64,000 nucleotides of DNA. Source: Nitrososphaerales archaeon (GTDB taxonomy: Archaea > Thermoproteota > Nitrososphaeria > Nitrososphaerales > CADDZS01). Numbering within the stretch: position 1 is the first letter of the stretch; every line of letters starts with the position of its first letter. Positions 16,717 through 26,167 of this stretch are shown here, in pieces. Location of the stretch: the NCBI GenBank assembly GCA_030041355.1, contig JASHNZ010000012.1:47263-111262 (forward strand), written 5' to 3'. Made by a program: the position numbers and the translations under genes. Below the pieces are notes generated by a model. It was not told the DNA's origin. It saw only the letters and a program-made list of their open reading frames with translations, and did no database searches.

Positions 16717-17637
16717 TCACTTTACCGATTCTAGCCACTTGAAATACGTCGGATCTTTCCCTCGAACAATGTCAAAGAATTTGCTTTGAATCTTCTCTGT
16801 TATCGGTCCTCTGGACCCGATTCCAATCGCATCGTTATCTATTTCGCGAACGGGAGTCACCTCCGCGGCCGTTCCACTGAGAAAAACTTCGTCCGAAACT
16901 AGTAGCTCTCCTCTGCTGATGTTTCGTTCTTTCACAGCGTAAGACATGTCACGCCCCAACTGAATTATTGAGTCTCGTGTAATCCCAGGAAGGATCCCAG
17001 CTGACAGAGGCGGAGTAACTATCACCCCATCTCTTACGGTGAACAGATTTTCTCCCGTACCCTCAGTCACAAATCCGTTGGTGTTGAGAAGTATGGCCTC
17101 GTCATATCCTAGCTTTTGGGCTTCAGTGCGCGCAAGAATGCTATTCGCATAATTTGCAGCGGCCTTTGCCATCGTCGGGAGGGATCTTTGATCTATTCGC
17201 GCCCATGATGAAATTTTGCACCGAACTCCTTTTCGTTGTCCATCTTCGCCTAGGTACGGACGCCACGGCCACATCGCAACAGCAACATGAACTTTGTTTC
17301 CCTTTGGGTTTACGCCTACCTCATCAGATCCGTAGTAGACTATCGGCCGGATATAGCATTCATCGACGCGATTTGAGACCAACAGGGACTTGATTCCCTT
17401 TGTAATTTCTTCCGAAGTGAAAGGAATCGCCATTTCGTAAATCTTGGCGCTGCGAAACAGTCGCTTCATATGAGCCTCCAATCTGAAAACCACGGAGCCG
17501 CGGTCAGTTTTGTAACAGCGAATTCCTTCGAATATCGCGCTTCCATAGTGAAGAGAATGCGTCATCACATGAACTGTGGCTTTCTCCCAAGGAACGATAT
17601 CGCCGTCCATCCAAATATTTTCTGTATGTTGAAACAC
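16717..17637 (-). CDS. ilvE: Branched-chain amino acid aminotransferase
   Basis: The 306-residue class IV PLP aminotransferase has Lys158 in MAKAAANYANS (the PLP lysine), the family signature EAILLNTNGFVTEGTGENLF, and SLHYGSAIFEGIRCY near the N-terminus. It transfers the amino group between glutamate and the branched-chain 2-oxo acids, the last step of Val, Leu and Ile synthesis. The length is that of E. coli IlvE. It is not in a visible ilv operon. Confidence 0.93.
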   Translation of the reverse strand: MFQHTENIWMDGDIVPWEKATVHVMTHSLHYGSAIFEGIRCYKTDRGSVVFRLEAHMKRLFRSAKIYEMAIPFTSEEITKGIKSLLVSNRVDECYIRPIVYYGSDEVGVNPKGNKVHVAVAMWPWRPYLGEDGQRKGVRCKISSWARIDQRSLPTMAKAAANYANSILARTEAQKLGYDEAILLNTNGFVTEGTGENLFTVRDGVIVTPPLSAGILPGITRDSIIQLGRDMSYAVKERNISRGELLVSDEVFLSGTAAEVTPVREIDNDAIGIGSRGPITEKIQSKFFDIVRGKDPTYFKWLESVK

Positions 17638-17797
17638 TGGTGATCAAACTCGGTCTTAGGCAGGCTAGTTTGATATAGAGTTTCAAGTATTTAGCATTGC
17701 TGGGACTAGAAATTTTTTTTAGAAAATTAAGATCCCCGCGATTGCTCTCTGATCGAAATAATCCTCGAGTTGAAAGGTTGCCTTTCAAGGCGTATGG

Positions 17798-20185
17798 TTA
17801 GTCATCAGATGGCGGTGGAGGCACATCTGCTTCGATCTCCCGATCATCATAATTCTGTGATTGGTAATGATCTTTGACTCTGTTTCCGAGCTCGGTCCAA
17901 AAATCGCTCTTTGTGGAGCCTGAAATGTCCTCTTCTCCTAGTTCGGAAGCATGTCTGTTTGAAACATATTTTGCAGTTGCGAGCTGCCGGATTCTTTGAG
18001 CCATAACGTCTCCTATTCCCTCAATTTCTTGGAGCTGTTGCTCACTCGCGCTGAATAATCGCTCAACTGTTGTCATCTTTGTTAACAACCTGTCCGCCAA
18101 TACCGAACTCACACCAGGGATCCCAGATATGACGTAACGTTGTGTGTCAGCAAGAGTCGCGGGCTTTCTGCCTTCTCTTATTTTCGTCTCTTTCTTCTTC
18201 TCGATCTGTTCCCGTCTCGCTATGTGATAGACTACTTCGATTACATCTCTTTGGGTTGGTGCGAAGAATACTGGCACTTTGAAATCGGAAACGATACTCG
18301 CCACGGCGCCATAAAATGCGGGTTCGCCAATCCCTCTTAGATCCTTTCTCTCTCCTTGGATCAGAAGGATCGGTTTAGGATATTTGTCAGTCATGTTTGC
18401 AAGTTGTTTGAAGAGCCTTCCATCATAGACTGACTTTACAAAATCATCGATTTGCTTTCTTTCGATCACAATTTCGTTTGAAACGACAAAGTCACCGATT
18501 TCTAGCTGTCTTACTTCAACAATGGCTCCTCTATAGCGTAGTTTGTCTACAAATTCGGCGAGCTCTCGTGTATCTATGTAAACCGTGGGAAGCTTTTCTT
18601 TTTCACGTCCTGCCTCACTCCTCAAGAAAACATCCATGGGGCCACCTCTTTTTTTGTCTAAACTGAGAGCGCTTGCAACTTTCCGAACATCTCGGAGTCT
18701 CCGTCTGCTGAGCCAATAATAGGCCTCATCGCGAGTACCCTTTGTAAGAAACACGCAGATTCTTCCCTCTTTTCTCCTTCCAGTTCTTCCTTTCCGCTGG
18801 ACAAATCGCACCGCGCTTGGAACATTATCGTAGAAAACAACAAGATTACATTCAGCTACATCAAGCCCTTCCTCTCCAACTTGAGTCGCAACAAGAATGT
18901 CGTAGATTCCTTCTCTAAGCTCTTCTAGTGCTTGAATCTGCTTTTTTTGGCTCTGGCCGGTCTGACCACTTTTGCCGATCAAGTATCCTGCGCGGAGACC
19001 ACGCTTGATTAGCTCAGTGTAGATTTGGTCAACAGTGTCTCGATAGCTTGCAAAAACTATTGCCCTATCGCCTTTCTTAAGCTCCTGGCAAAGTTTCAAA
19101 ACTTCAGTTATTTTTGGATGCTCAAGGCCCTGGCCGAGGGCAAGCCCGGCCTTCTCAACTGCAAGCCTCACCCGGGAGTCATTAAGAAGCTCGCCCATTC
19201 CAAAACCTCTTTTTCTTGCGTTGAGCCTGTCCATGAAGGCTTTAAAGGTGTGCAGGGTTTGCGTTTCCAAAAGATTTAGGGCATGAAGCAACCTGATTCC
19301 GCTGAACAGAGCGTTGCGAAGTTGAGAGCTTTGAATCTGATCAACTTTTAATCTCAAGCGCAATAGGTCCTTCAGGGTTATGGACCCGTACCGATTCGCT
19401 TTGATCAACGAAGCATCCTCAAGGAGCTTCAAGCGAAAATCAAGCGCCTCTTTAATGAGCCTTTGAATGTCCTTTAGCTCAGCTTGAAGACTCAGCTCTA
19501 TCCATTCAACATCTGTCTTGAAGACGAAGGGTTTGACATCTTGATCCCGCTCATCCCGAATTTCGATCTTTGCGATTTTCAGCTTTGAAACGATCTCTTC
19601 GATTTTCTTTTGATCTGATGGCAGAGATGCAGTAATACCAAGAACTCTGCCATCTTTTTTAAGCTCGTTGTACATTGCTCCTATTGTGCAGTAAGCATGA
19701 TTTCCTACTGCCCGATGCACCTCATCAAAAACTATTAGTGAGAATGATTGAATATCGCAGCTCTTTCTTCGTAAGTCGCTAACCATTACTTGGGGAGTCG
19801 CGCAAACAACTCGCTTATTCCAGATTTCCTTTCTGTCACTGATGATGTCCTCCCCTGTCAAGACACCGATTTCCTCTTGAGGAACGAAAAGGTGTTCTCG
19901 AAGGAATGAGCGGTGTTGATGCACCAAAACTCTCGTCGGTGCTAGAATTAAGCAATGATTTCTCGGGTCAAGCGAGAGATAGTGAGCGATGGTAAGAAGG
20001 GCAATTGCGGTCTTTCCCAAGCCGGTGGGTAAAACTGCCAGAGTGTTTTGTTCATTTGCAATCTTGGCAAGGTCGATCTGATATTTTCGCTCTTCCAAGC
20101 TATTCGGACGGACCATTGGCAAACTGACAAATGATTTACCAGTGCTCTCCAAAATGCTTGGTTCCGCTTGACTCTTAGTTTGCAA
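17798..20185 (-). CDS. hef: Hef helicase-nuclease (FANCM/XPF family)
   Basis: The 795-residue protein has an SF2 helicase half (Walker A LPTGLGKT at 52-59, DEVH at 154-157, motif VI QRKGRTGR) followed by an XPF-type nuclease. The nuclease motif is intact: YIDTRELAEF, GDFVV and ERKQIDDF. Two helix-hairpin-helix motifs come after it (GIPGVSSVLADRLLT, then IEGIGDVMAQRI). Hef processes stalled forks and branched DNA. The acidic C-terminal tail after residue 760 may be a disordered or PCNA-contact region. The start is TTG. The helicase-plus-nuclease form is the euryarchaeal type; Crenarchaeota have only the short XPF. Confidence 0.93.
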   Translation of the reverse strand: MQTKSQAEPSILESTGKSFVSLPMVRPNSLEERKYQIDLAKIANEQNTLAVLPTGLGKTAIALLTIAHYLSLDPRNHCLILAPTRVLVHQHRSFLREHLFVPQEEIGVLTGEDIISDRKEIWNKRVVCATPQVMVSDLRRKSCDIQSFSLIVFDEVHRAVGNHAYCTIGAMYNELKKDGRVLGITASLPSDQKKIEEIVSKLKIAKIEIRDERDQDVKPFVFKTDVEWIELSLQAELKDIQRLIKEALDFRLKLLEDASLIKANRYGSITLKDLLRLRLKVDQIQSSQLRNALFSGIRLLHALNLLETQTLHTFKAFMDRLNARKRGFGMGELLNDSRVRLAVEKAGLALGQGLEHPKITEVLKLCQELKKGDRAIVFASYRDTVDQIYTELIKRGLRAGYLIGKSGQTGQSQKKQIQALEELREGIYDILVATQVGEEGLDVAECNLVVFYDNVPSAVRFVQRKGRTGRRKEGRICVFLTKGTRDEAYYWLSRRRLRDVRKVASALSLDKKRGGPMDVFLRSEAGREKEKLPTVYIDTRELAEFVDKLRYRGAIVEVRQLEIGDFVVSNEIVIERKQIDDFVKSVYDGRLFKQLANMTDKYPKPILLIQGERKDLRGIGEPAFYGAVASIVSDFKVPVFFAPTQRDVIEVVYHIARREQIEKKKETKIREGRKPATLADTQRYVISGIPGVSSVLADRLLTKMTTVERLFSASEQQLQEIEGIGDVMAQRIRQLATAKYVSNRHASELGEEDISGSTKSDFWTELGNRVKDHYQSQNYDDREIEADVPPPPSDD

Positions 20186-20307
20186 AGAGAATCCTTTCTC
20201 GAGCTAGACCCGCGGAGGTTCTTGCATCCATTCAATCTTTTTAACTTGATGCATCTGATAGTCGCCAGTAAAAGAGCTTAGAAGACCGGCTAAGGGAAGG
20301 GAAAACC

Positions 20308-20976
20308 TTGAGTATTGTCGAAAGAGTCGAGCCAAGACGCTCCCGGGGTATGATATTTTCCTTAGAAGGTATTGACGCTTCAGGGAAAAAGACTCAATCG
20401 ATGCTACTCCACAAGTGGTTTCAGTCTAATGGGATACCTACTGAATATGACAGTTTCCCGGATTACTCGACCGCAATCGGACTGGAGATAAGGGCATTTC
20501 TCTCCGGCAGCAAAATCTATCCTATTGAAGTACGTCATATGCTATTTTCCTTAAATCGCCTTGAACACAAAGAGCGCATTGAAAAGTGGCTCGACGAGGA
20601 CAAGATCATCGTTATAAATCGATATTGCAACTCCAATCTGGCATACGGAAGTGCTAGCGGACTTTCAATCGAATGGCTCAAATCTCTAGAAAGTCAAATG
20701 CCGCAGGCAGACTATGTGTTTTACCTAAAGGCTGGGCCTGAACTCTCGAAAAAGAGAAAATCTGATAGAGACAAGTTTGAGCTCGATTTGAGATTTCTCG
20801 AACGTGTGGCATCTCTATACGATGCTCTGGCAGAGGACCGGAACTGGTTTACCATCGATGCGGACAATTCCGTCGAGACTATTCATTACGAAATTTCTCG
20901 CATTGCTCAAAAGCTTCTTGCGCAAGGAATTGGATTCAAGGAGAGCCCGATTAACATGAACGCAAGGGAAGAGTAA
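20308..20976 (+). CDS. tmk: Thymidylate kinase
   Basis: The protein carries the dTMP kinase P-loop in LEGIDASGKKTQS, where the usual Ser/Thr after the lysine is Lys, a variant found in some dTMP kinases. It also has NRYCNSNLAYG in place of the common DRY motif, and a lysine/arginine-rich lid (KKRKSDRDK). It makes dTDP from dTMP. The frame opens at TTG 20308; ATG 20350 directly before IFSLEGID is the more usual family start. It is divergent from hef and followed 32 bp later by ctaB. Confidence 0.88.
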   Translation: MSIVERVEPRRSRGMIFSLEGIDASGKKTQSMLLHKWFQSNGIPTEYDSFPDYSTAIGLEIRAFLSGSKIYPIEVRHMLFSLNRLEHKERIEKWLDEDKIIVINRYCNSNLAYGSASGLSIEWLKSLESQMPQADYVFYLKAGPELSKKRKSDRDKFELDLRFLERVASLYDALAEDRNWFTIDADNSVETIHYEISRIAQKLLAQGIGFKESPINMNAREE

Positions 20977-21008
20977 GATAGAGACAGCCCAGGGGAACCC
21001 GATTCATT

Positions 21009-21908
21009 TTGCAAGATCTGAAACCTGGAAAAGCATCGTTGCAGGAAAGGGTCAGCAATTATGTACAACTGATGAAACCTGGCATAATGGTGCTTCTTGT
21101 CCTTGAGGCAGTCACTGCAATGATCGTTGCGGCAAGGAGAGACACAAACCTCTTCTCACTAACCTATCTTGCTATTGCTGGGATACTAGCTTCTGGAGGT
21201 TCAGGGGCAATTAATCAATACCTCGAGCGCGACAAAGACATTTTGATGAGGAGAACTGATTGGAGGCCCGTTGCGACTCATCAAATTCCTCCAAAGAGTG
21301 CTCTAACTTTCGGAGTTGTTTCCATAGGATTAGCTTTGATAATAGCAGAAATCGCATTCAACTATGTTGCAACTCTTATGATTTTGCTTGGAGCCCTGTC
21401 CTATATTTTCTTGTACACTCTCTTTCTAAAAGCCAGAACGAAATGGAACATTGTGATAGGTGGAGTTGCCGGAGTCTTTCCAGCTCTTACAGGTTGGGCA
21501 GCGGTTACCGGATCGATCGGGATTCCAGCTATTTTCATAGGCTTCCTAGTTTTCCTTTGGACACCCCCGCACTTCTGGGGCCTTTCAATGAAATTTAGAG
21601 AAGATTACATCAAAACAGGTTATCCAATGCTTCCAGTCGTCAAGACTGAAAAGCAGGTGATAAATTGGATTGTCTTAGCTTCAATTCCACTATTTGTCTT
21701 CTCATTTCTTCCTGCAGTCATTCCTAGCTTGGGTTCTTTTGGTTTGATCTACTATGCGCTTGCCGCGGTGGTTACGATTCCTTTCATCGCGGTTGATATC
21801 AAGATGATCAGACAACCTACGCGGGATAACGCGTTTAGGGCTTTTTTGATCTCTCTTCCTTACATGTTCATTCTATTTGGCGCGATGATTGCAGCTGTAA
21901 TCATCTAA
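21009..21908 (+). CDS. ctaB: Protoheme IX farnesyltransferase (heme O synthase)
   Basis: This 299-residue UbiA-superfamily membrane enzyme has the diphosphate-binding motif NQYLERDKDILMRRT at about residues 76-90, a second charged loop MKFREDYIKTGYPMLPVV, and about eight or nine hydrophobic helices. It adds a farnesyl group to heme B to give heme O, a precursor of heme A/O oxidases, so it points to an aerobic respiratory chain. It starts at TTG 32 bp after the dTMP kinase gene. No oxidase subunits are in the window. Confidence 0.92.
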   Translation: MQDLKPGKASLQERVSNYVQLMKPGIMVLLVLEAVTAMIVAARRDTNLFSLTYLAIAGILASGGSGAINQYLERDKDILMRRTDWRPVATHQIPPKSALTFGVVSIGLALIIAEIAFNYVATLMILLGALSYIFLYTLFLKARTKWNIVIGGVAGVFPALTGWAAVTGSIGIPAIFIGFLVFLWTPPHFWGLSMKFREDYIKTGYPMLPVVKTEKQVINWIVLASIPLFVFSFLPAVIPSLGSFGLIYYALAAVVTIPFIAVDIKMIRQPTRDNAFRAFLISLPYMFILFGAMIAAVII

Positions 21909-22116
21909 AAGGAAACCTGTCGTAGAGCACTCTTTCCTTCTTAAACGAAGTACCAGTTTTGTGCTCTCAGCTGAGGTGTCTAATTTTCTCATGCCTCCAT
22001 CATCGAAGGTCAGTACGCTTTTTCACTCGAGACTATCGATTCGTACGCATATGTTCCAAAAGTATATTATCGCTTCTCAATTAAGGGTGTTCCGTCAATC
22101 CGAGTCGTCTGCTTTA

Positions 22117-24369
22117 ATGGATTCAGATAATGAAGGTGAACAACGAGGATTAGTCAACACAACTAGTGCCGCCCAATTTTCAGGTCCATCGCAAACTGTT
22201 TCAAAACTACCAGAAAGTCTGCAGGCACTTGTTCCCCTATCAAGGAATTTCTATTGGGTTTGGAATCGCGAGATCAGAAAAATCTTTGAAGAAATTGATC
22301 TTGCCGCCTGGGAGGGTTTGGGGCATAATCCTGTTCTCTTGCTTCAAAGGATCAGTGAAGCTAGGTTTGCTGAGCTAAGCTCAAACCAAGAATTTGTTTC
22401 AAGGCTAGCTCGTATCTACGATGTTCAAAGAGAATATCTCCATGAAAAAGAGAATACTTGGTATCAAAGAAACTTCGGAATCCTCGAAAGAAATGACCTT
22501 GTTGCATATTTTTCTGCAGAATTTGGATTGACGGAGTGCTTACGAACCTACTCTGGAGGATTAGGCATCCTCTCGGGAGACCATCTAAAATCAGCATCGG
22601 ATTTAGGCATACCAATCATCGCAATTGGGATCTTTTACAGGAGAGGTTACTTTACACAACAAATCAATCAGGAGGGATGGCAGGTCGAAGCATACCCTGA
22701 GAACAACCCCTCCGAGTTGCCTGTTGAAGCCGTAAGCGATCGAAATTCGAACGAGCCTCTTATTGTATCTGTTCCCGTCGAAGATAGACAGGTGAGAGTG
22801 CGGGCATGGAAAGCCGCGGTAGGTCGAAGCACTCTTTTGCTTTTGGACACGAACCTTCCGGGTTTGAACTCGAAAGAGGACTGCGAAATCACGGCCGAAC
22901 TTTATGGCGGAGATTTACATGCAAGAATCAAACAAGAAATGATTCTTGGCTTTGGGGGCGCAAAAGTAATCAGAGCGTTGGGATTGCGTCCTTCAGCATT
23001 TCACATCAATGAGGGCCATGCAGCATTTGTCATACTTGAGAGAATTAGAGAGATCATGGAGGAGGACAAGCCTGGAACAAGCTTTTCTGATGCGAGAGAG
23101 ATGGCCAAGTCCTCCAACCTCTTTACTACTCACACACCCGTCGCAGCTGGGATCGATGTCTTTGAGAACAGCACGATGGAAAGACATCTGTCTTGGTACT
23201 GTAAGAAGATCGGGATCAGCCTTGATGAGCTACTGGAACTAGGGCATGGGTACCCAGATACTCAGGGTTTCAATATGGCCGTCTTTGCCATACGTATGTC
23301 TGCCCGTGTTAACGCTGTGTCTAAACTCCATAGACGCGTAGCGTCTAAGCTATGGAAGTATGTTATCGACGATCTTGATTTGCAACATAACCTAAACTCT
23401 GTGACTAATGGCATACATACTCTATCTTGGATCTCGGACGCTTTTGCGGATCTTTATGATCAGTCTCTAGGCCCCTCATGGGAGGAAGATACTTCAAATC
23501 AAGAGATCTGGGCTGAAATCAAGAATATTCCCGATCGGCAAATTTGGGCAACTCATCTTAATCAGAAGGGTAAGTTGATTGAATTTGTTCGAAGAAGTTT
23601 CTCGTTTGCTGGATACAACACTCCAATTGATCAAATCCTCGACTCGCAGGCCTTGACTATTGGGTTCGCGCGACGTTTCGCAACTTACAAGCGAGCCTCG
23701 CTCGTATTGAATGACAAGGAAAGGCTGATCCAACTTTTGAGTGACAAGTCTCGCCCAATTCAATTCGTGTTCGCCGGAAAAGCTCACCCAAGAGACCACG
23801 AAGCAAAAAAACTTATCCAGGAAATTGTGAGTTTCGCAAAGAACAAAGGTGGCGGTCGAATGGTCTTTCTTCCAGATTATGATATTTCAATTGCAAGACA
23901 TATGGTTCAAGGAGTGGATGTCTGGCTGAATAATCCCGAAAGACCTCTTGAAGCCTGCGGCACCAGCGGCATGAAGGCGTTGTCGAATGGTGTTCTCAAT
24001 TTTAGCATTCTTGATGGGTGGTGGGACGAGGCTCATTCGAACGAATCTGGTTGGAGTATAAATCCCTTGGAACACTTTGTGGACCATTCAAAGCAAAGCG
24101 CGGCCGATGCCGAAGCTCTTTATTTCACCCTTGAGAACGAAATAATTCCAGAGTTCTACGATAGGACTGAAGAGGGCATTCCCACGCTCTGGGTCGAGAG
24201 AATGAAACACTCGATTTCTACATTGACACGGAGATTTACTACACGGCGGATGGTGGAAGAATACGCGCAGAATTTTTATTTCGAGAATGGGCGAGTCGTC
24301 GCGGCTCTGAATAGAGGAGAACAGGGTGCAGATGTGCTAGATTCTGCTCTGAACAATTGGGAAAAATAG
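22117..24369 (+). CDS. glgP: Alpha-glucan (maltodextrin/glycogen) phosphorylase
   Basis: This large GT35 enzyme has the N-terminal LPESLQALVPLSRNFYWVWN segment seen in archaeal and thermophile phosphorylases, then FSAEFGLTECLRTYSGGLG, INEGHAAFV, and the PLP-lysine region CGTSGMKALSNG with Lys620. It releases glucose-1-phosphate from alpha-1,4 glucans. The frame is open from GTG 21961, but a TATA-like AAGTATATTATC at about 22059-22070 would place the transcript start near 22090, so ATG 22117 (750 residues) is preferred. Confidence 0.9.
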   Translation: MDSDNEGEQRGLVNTTSAAQFSGPSQTVSKLPESLQALVPLSRNFYWVWNREIRKIFEEIDLAAWEGLGHNPVLLLQRISEARFAELSSNQEFVSRLARIYDVQREYLHEKENTWYQRNFGILERNDLVAYFSAEFGLTECLRTYSGGLGILSGDHLKSASDLGIPIIAIGIFYRRGYFTQQINQEGWQVEAYPENNPSELPVEAVSDRNSNEPLIVSVPVEDRQVRVRAWKAAVGRSTLLLLDTNLPGLNSKEDCEITAELYGGDLHARIKQEMILGFGGAKVIRALGLRPSAFHINEGHAAFVILERIREIMEEDKPGTSFSDAREMAKSSNLFTTHTPVAAGIDVFENSTMERHLSWYCKKIGISLDELLELGHGYPDTQGFNMAVFAIRMSARVNAVSKLHRRVASKLWKYVIDDLDLQHNLNSVTNGIHTLSWISDAFADLYDQSLGPSWEEDTSNQEIWAEIKNIPDRQIWATHLNQKGKLIEFVRRSFSFAGYNTPIDQILDSQALTIGFARRFATYKRASLVLNDKERLIQLLSDKSRPIQFVFAGKAHPRDHEAKKLIQEIVSFAKNKGGGRMVFLPDYDISIARHMVQGVDVWLNNPERPLEACGTSGMKALSNGVLNFSILDGWWDEAHSNESGWSINPLEHFVDHSKQSAADAEALYFTLENEIIPEFYDRTEEGIPTLWVERMKHSISTLTRRFTTRRMVEEYAQNFYFENGRVVAALNRGEQGADVLDSALNNWEK

Positions 24370-24538
24370 GCTCTACAAGTCACATAGCTCGTAGATTTCT
24401 CCGAATCTAGAGTTTTCGACTGGTCTGACTTTTCCCTTCTGAAGCGGACAATTTGGATATTCTATACCCAGGCAGTATGTAGAATTTACATCAGTCTGGT
24501 CCAGGAAAGCAAGCTAAATAACGAGACACTTTGCACTA

Positions 24539-25528
24539 ATGTCATCAATGCGATCAACCATTGAATGGCTTTTGGAAAACAATCAGCCCTCAATTCGTTA
24601 CCAGACTTTAACTTCCCTCCTAGACCGTTCTGCAAATGATGATCAAGTTCGAAAGACACATTCCGAGATTGCAAAGAGAGGTTGGGCTAAAGACATTCTC
24701 GATGAACAACTTCCAGGAATCCGGGTGGGCAATACGTGGCAATACCAAGGTTATTGGCATAACTACACCCTTCTCAACAGACCAAAGTACATCTCCACAG
24801 TCTGGAAATTCTTGGTTCTCATCGATCTTGGATTAACTGCAAAAAATCACCATGTGAGAAATACTTGTGTGCTGTTAAGTGATAGGTATCTCAAACGAAA
24901 AGAAAACTATCACCTCTGCATGACAGCTAATATTTCGCGAGCATTGATACATGCAGGATATGACGAGCACGATCGAATACGTCCTGCATTGGACTGGTTG
25001 ATCTCCCAGCAGAAGGAAGGAGGCGGATGGCACTGCTTCGAATCTTCAAAGGGAACTCTGGACTGCTGGGAACCTCTCAGTGCCTTCTCAGTTTTACCTA
25101 AGAGTCGATGGAATAGAAGAATGAAGAAAAGTGTAGAACGCGGATCAGAGTTTTATTTGGAGCGTAAGCTTTTTCGCGAAGGCTCCCAGAAATATGCGGC
25201 CTGGTTTCGATTTCACTATCCAGTTCATTATTACTACGACTTGCTAGTCGGACTTGAAGTTCTTAGTTCGCTTGGATACGGAAAGGATCCTAGGATAAAA
25301 TTTGCGCTCGATTTTCTTAGGAAACGTCAGCGGTCAGATGGGCGTTGGATAATAGACGCTGTGCATCCTGACATATCCAAAGACTTGCCAGAAACTTCCT
25401 ATAGCTCCGTGCCGCCGTACGAGCCTTTCCCTGCCATTCCCTTCCGGCTCGAGAAAGTCGGGAAACCAAGCAAGATCATAACTCTACGCGCTCTCCAGGT
25501 CCTCAAAAGAGTTGAAGAATCCTGTTGA
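24539..25528 (+). CDS. Alpha/alpha-toroid protein resembling terpenoid cyclase/prenyltransferase folds
   Basis: The 329-residue protein has repeated helical units with QW-like motifs: WLISQQKEGGGWHCF, FLRKRQRSDGRW and LLENNQPSIRYQTL. These resemble the repeats of the terpenoid cyclase/protein prenyltransferase alpha-alpha toroid. No DxDD acid motif is seen, so cyclase activity is unlikely. The first residues (MRSTIEWLLENNQPSIRYQ) are typical of uncharacterised proteins of this fold. It follows the glucan phosphorylase but with a 169-bp gap. Function unknown. Confidence 0.7.
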   Translation: MSSMRSTIEWLLENNQPSIRYQTLTSLLDRSANDDQVRKTHSEIAKRGWAKDILDEQLPGIRVGNTWQYQGYWHNYTLLNRPKYISTVWKFLVLIDLGLTAKNHHVRNTCVLLSDRYLKRKENYHLCMTANISRALIHAGYDEHDRIRPALDWLISQQKEGGGWHCFESSKGTLDCWEPLSAFSVLPKSRWNRRMKKSVERGSEFYLERKLFREGSQKYAAWFRFHYPVHYYYDLLVGLEVLSSLGYGKDPRIKFALDFLRKRQRSDGRWIIDAVHPDISKDLPETSYSSVPPYEPFPAIPFRLEKVGKPSKIITLRALQVLKRVEESC

Positions 25529-25534
25529 CACAGA

Positions 25535-25816
25535 CTAACCTGTAATCAAAACCCAGCAATCGGCCCCACATCTCATACATTTCTCTCCCAGACCCACCGG
25601 TGTTTTCGGGGCTTTACTCAAAATCGCGAAGTATTTTTCGGTCGTAGTTGAAATGGGGAGAAGGTGTCCACAATTGGTGCACTCTGCAAAGTGAAAGAGA
25701 AGCGGTCCCTCTGATTCTTTCAGCGCTGGCGAACCTGAGGCAGACGAAGAAGGAGGGACAGCAAGAGTTGAAGGACGAGGCTCTGGCTTTTGGTCAGTTT
25801 GAGGAACATTAGACAT
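25535..25816 (-). CDS. Small zinc-ribbon protein with proline/serine-rich N-terminus
   Basis: The 93-residue protein ends with a zinc ribbon formed by CTNCGH and CMRCGADC, after a disordered-looking Pro/Ser-rich start. ATG 25816 is chosen because AGGAGGA stands 7 bp upstream and a TATA-like TATTATATC precedes it; the frame also runs open further upstream. It is tail-to-tail with the toroid gene (6-bp gap) and divergent from another zinc-ribbon gene. A regulatory or protein-interaction role is guessed from the ribbon only. Confidence 0.65.
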   Translation of the reverse strand: MSNVPQTDQKPEPRPSTLAVPPSSSASGSPALKESEGPLLFHFAECTNCGHLLPISTTTEKYFAILSKAPKTPVGLGEKCMRCGADCWVLITG

Positions 25817-25901
25817 GGAAAAATCCTCCTTTGCTTTGATATAATAGAGTGTAGCTAGCCTGACCGTATAATAACATGACGGAATCGAAGACACCGAAAT
25901 T

Positions 25902-26069
25902 GTGGAACAGGTCCATCTCCAACATGGCAGATTACAAGGAGCACCACATTTGTGCCCTAAGTGCGGAGCTGATTTAATGGTGAAGGGTTCCTGTCCAAAG
26001 TGCCACTATTCTCCTGTAACGGCTTATAGAGGTCCGCGTGAAGCAAAAGAGTTTACGCATGCCGGTTAG
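25902..26069 (+). CDS. 55-residue zinc-ribbon protein
   Basis: A short open frame from GTG 25902 encodes 55 residues with a tight zinc ribbon, CPKCGADLMVKGSCPKC (CxxC-x9-CxxC). A TATA-like TATAATA at about 25867-25873 sits about 29-35 bp upstream, which fits a leaderless start at GTG 25902. No ATG is available in this frame. It is divergent from the previous zinc-ribbon gene, and the two TATA boxes lie close together. Function unknown. Confidence 0.6.
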   Translation: MEQVHLQHGRLQGAPHLCPKCGADLMVKGSCPKCHYSPVTAYRGPREAKEFTHAG

Positions 26070-26167
26070 GCCAAACTAAGATCAATGAATGAGATTAAGA
26101 GCGGCGAGCCGCAGGAGGTTCGCTTTGGCAAAGGCTTATCACAAGTTTCTATTCTCTGTTCTAAATT

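Noticed and set aside
21961..22116. GTG 21961 as start of the glucan phosphorylase
   Set aside because: The 52 extra residues look non-conserved, and a TATA-like box lies inside that stretch, upstream of ATG 22117.
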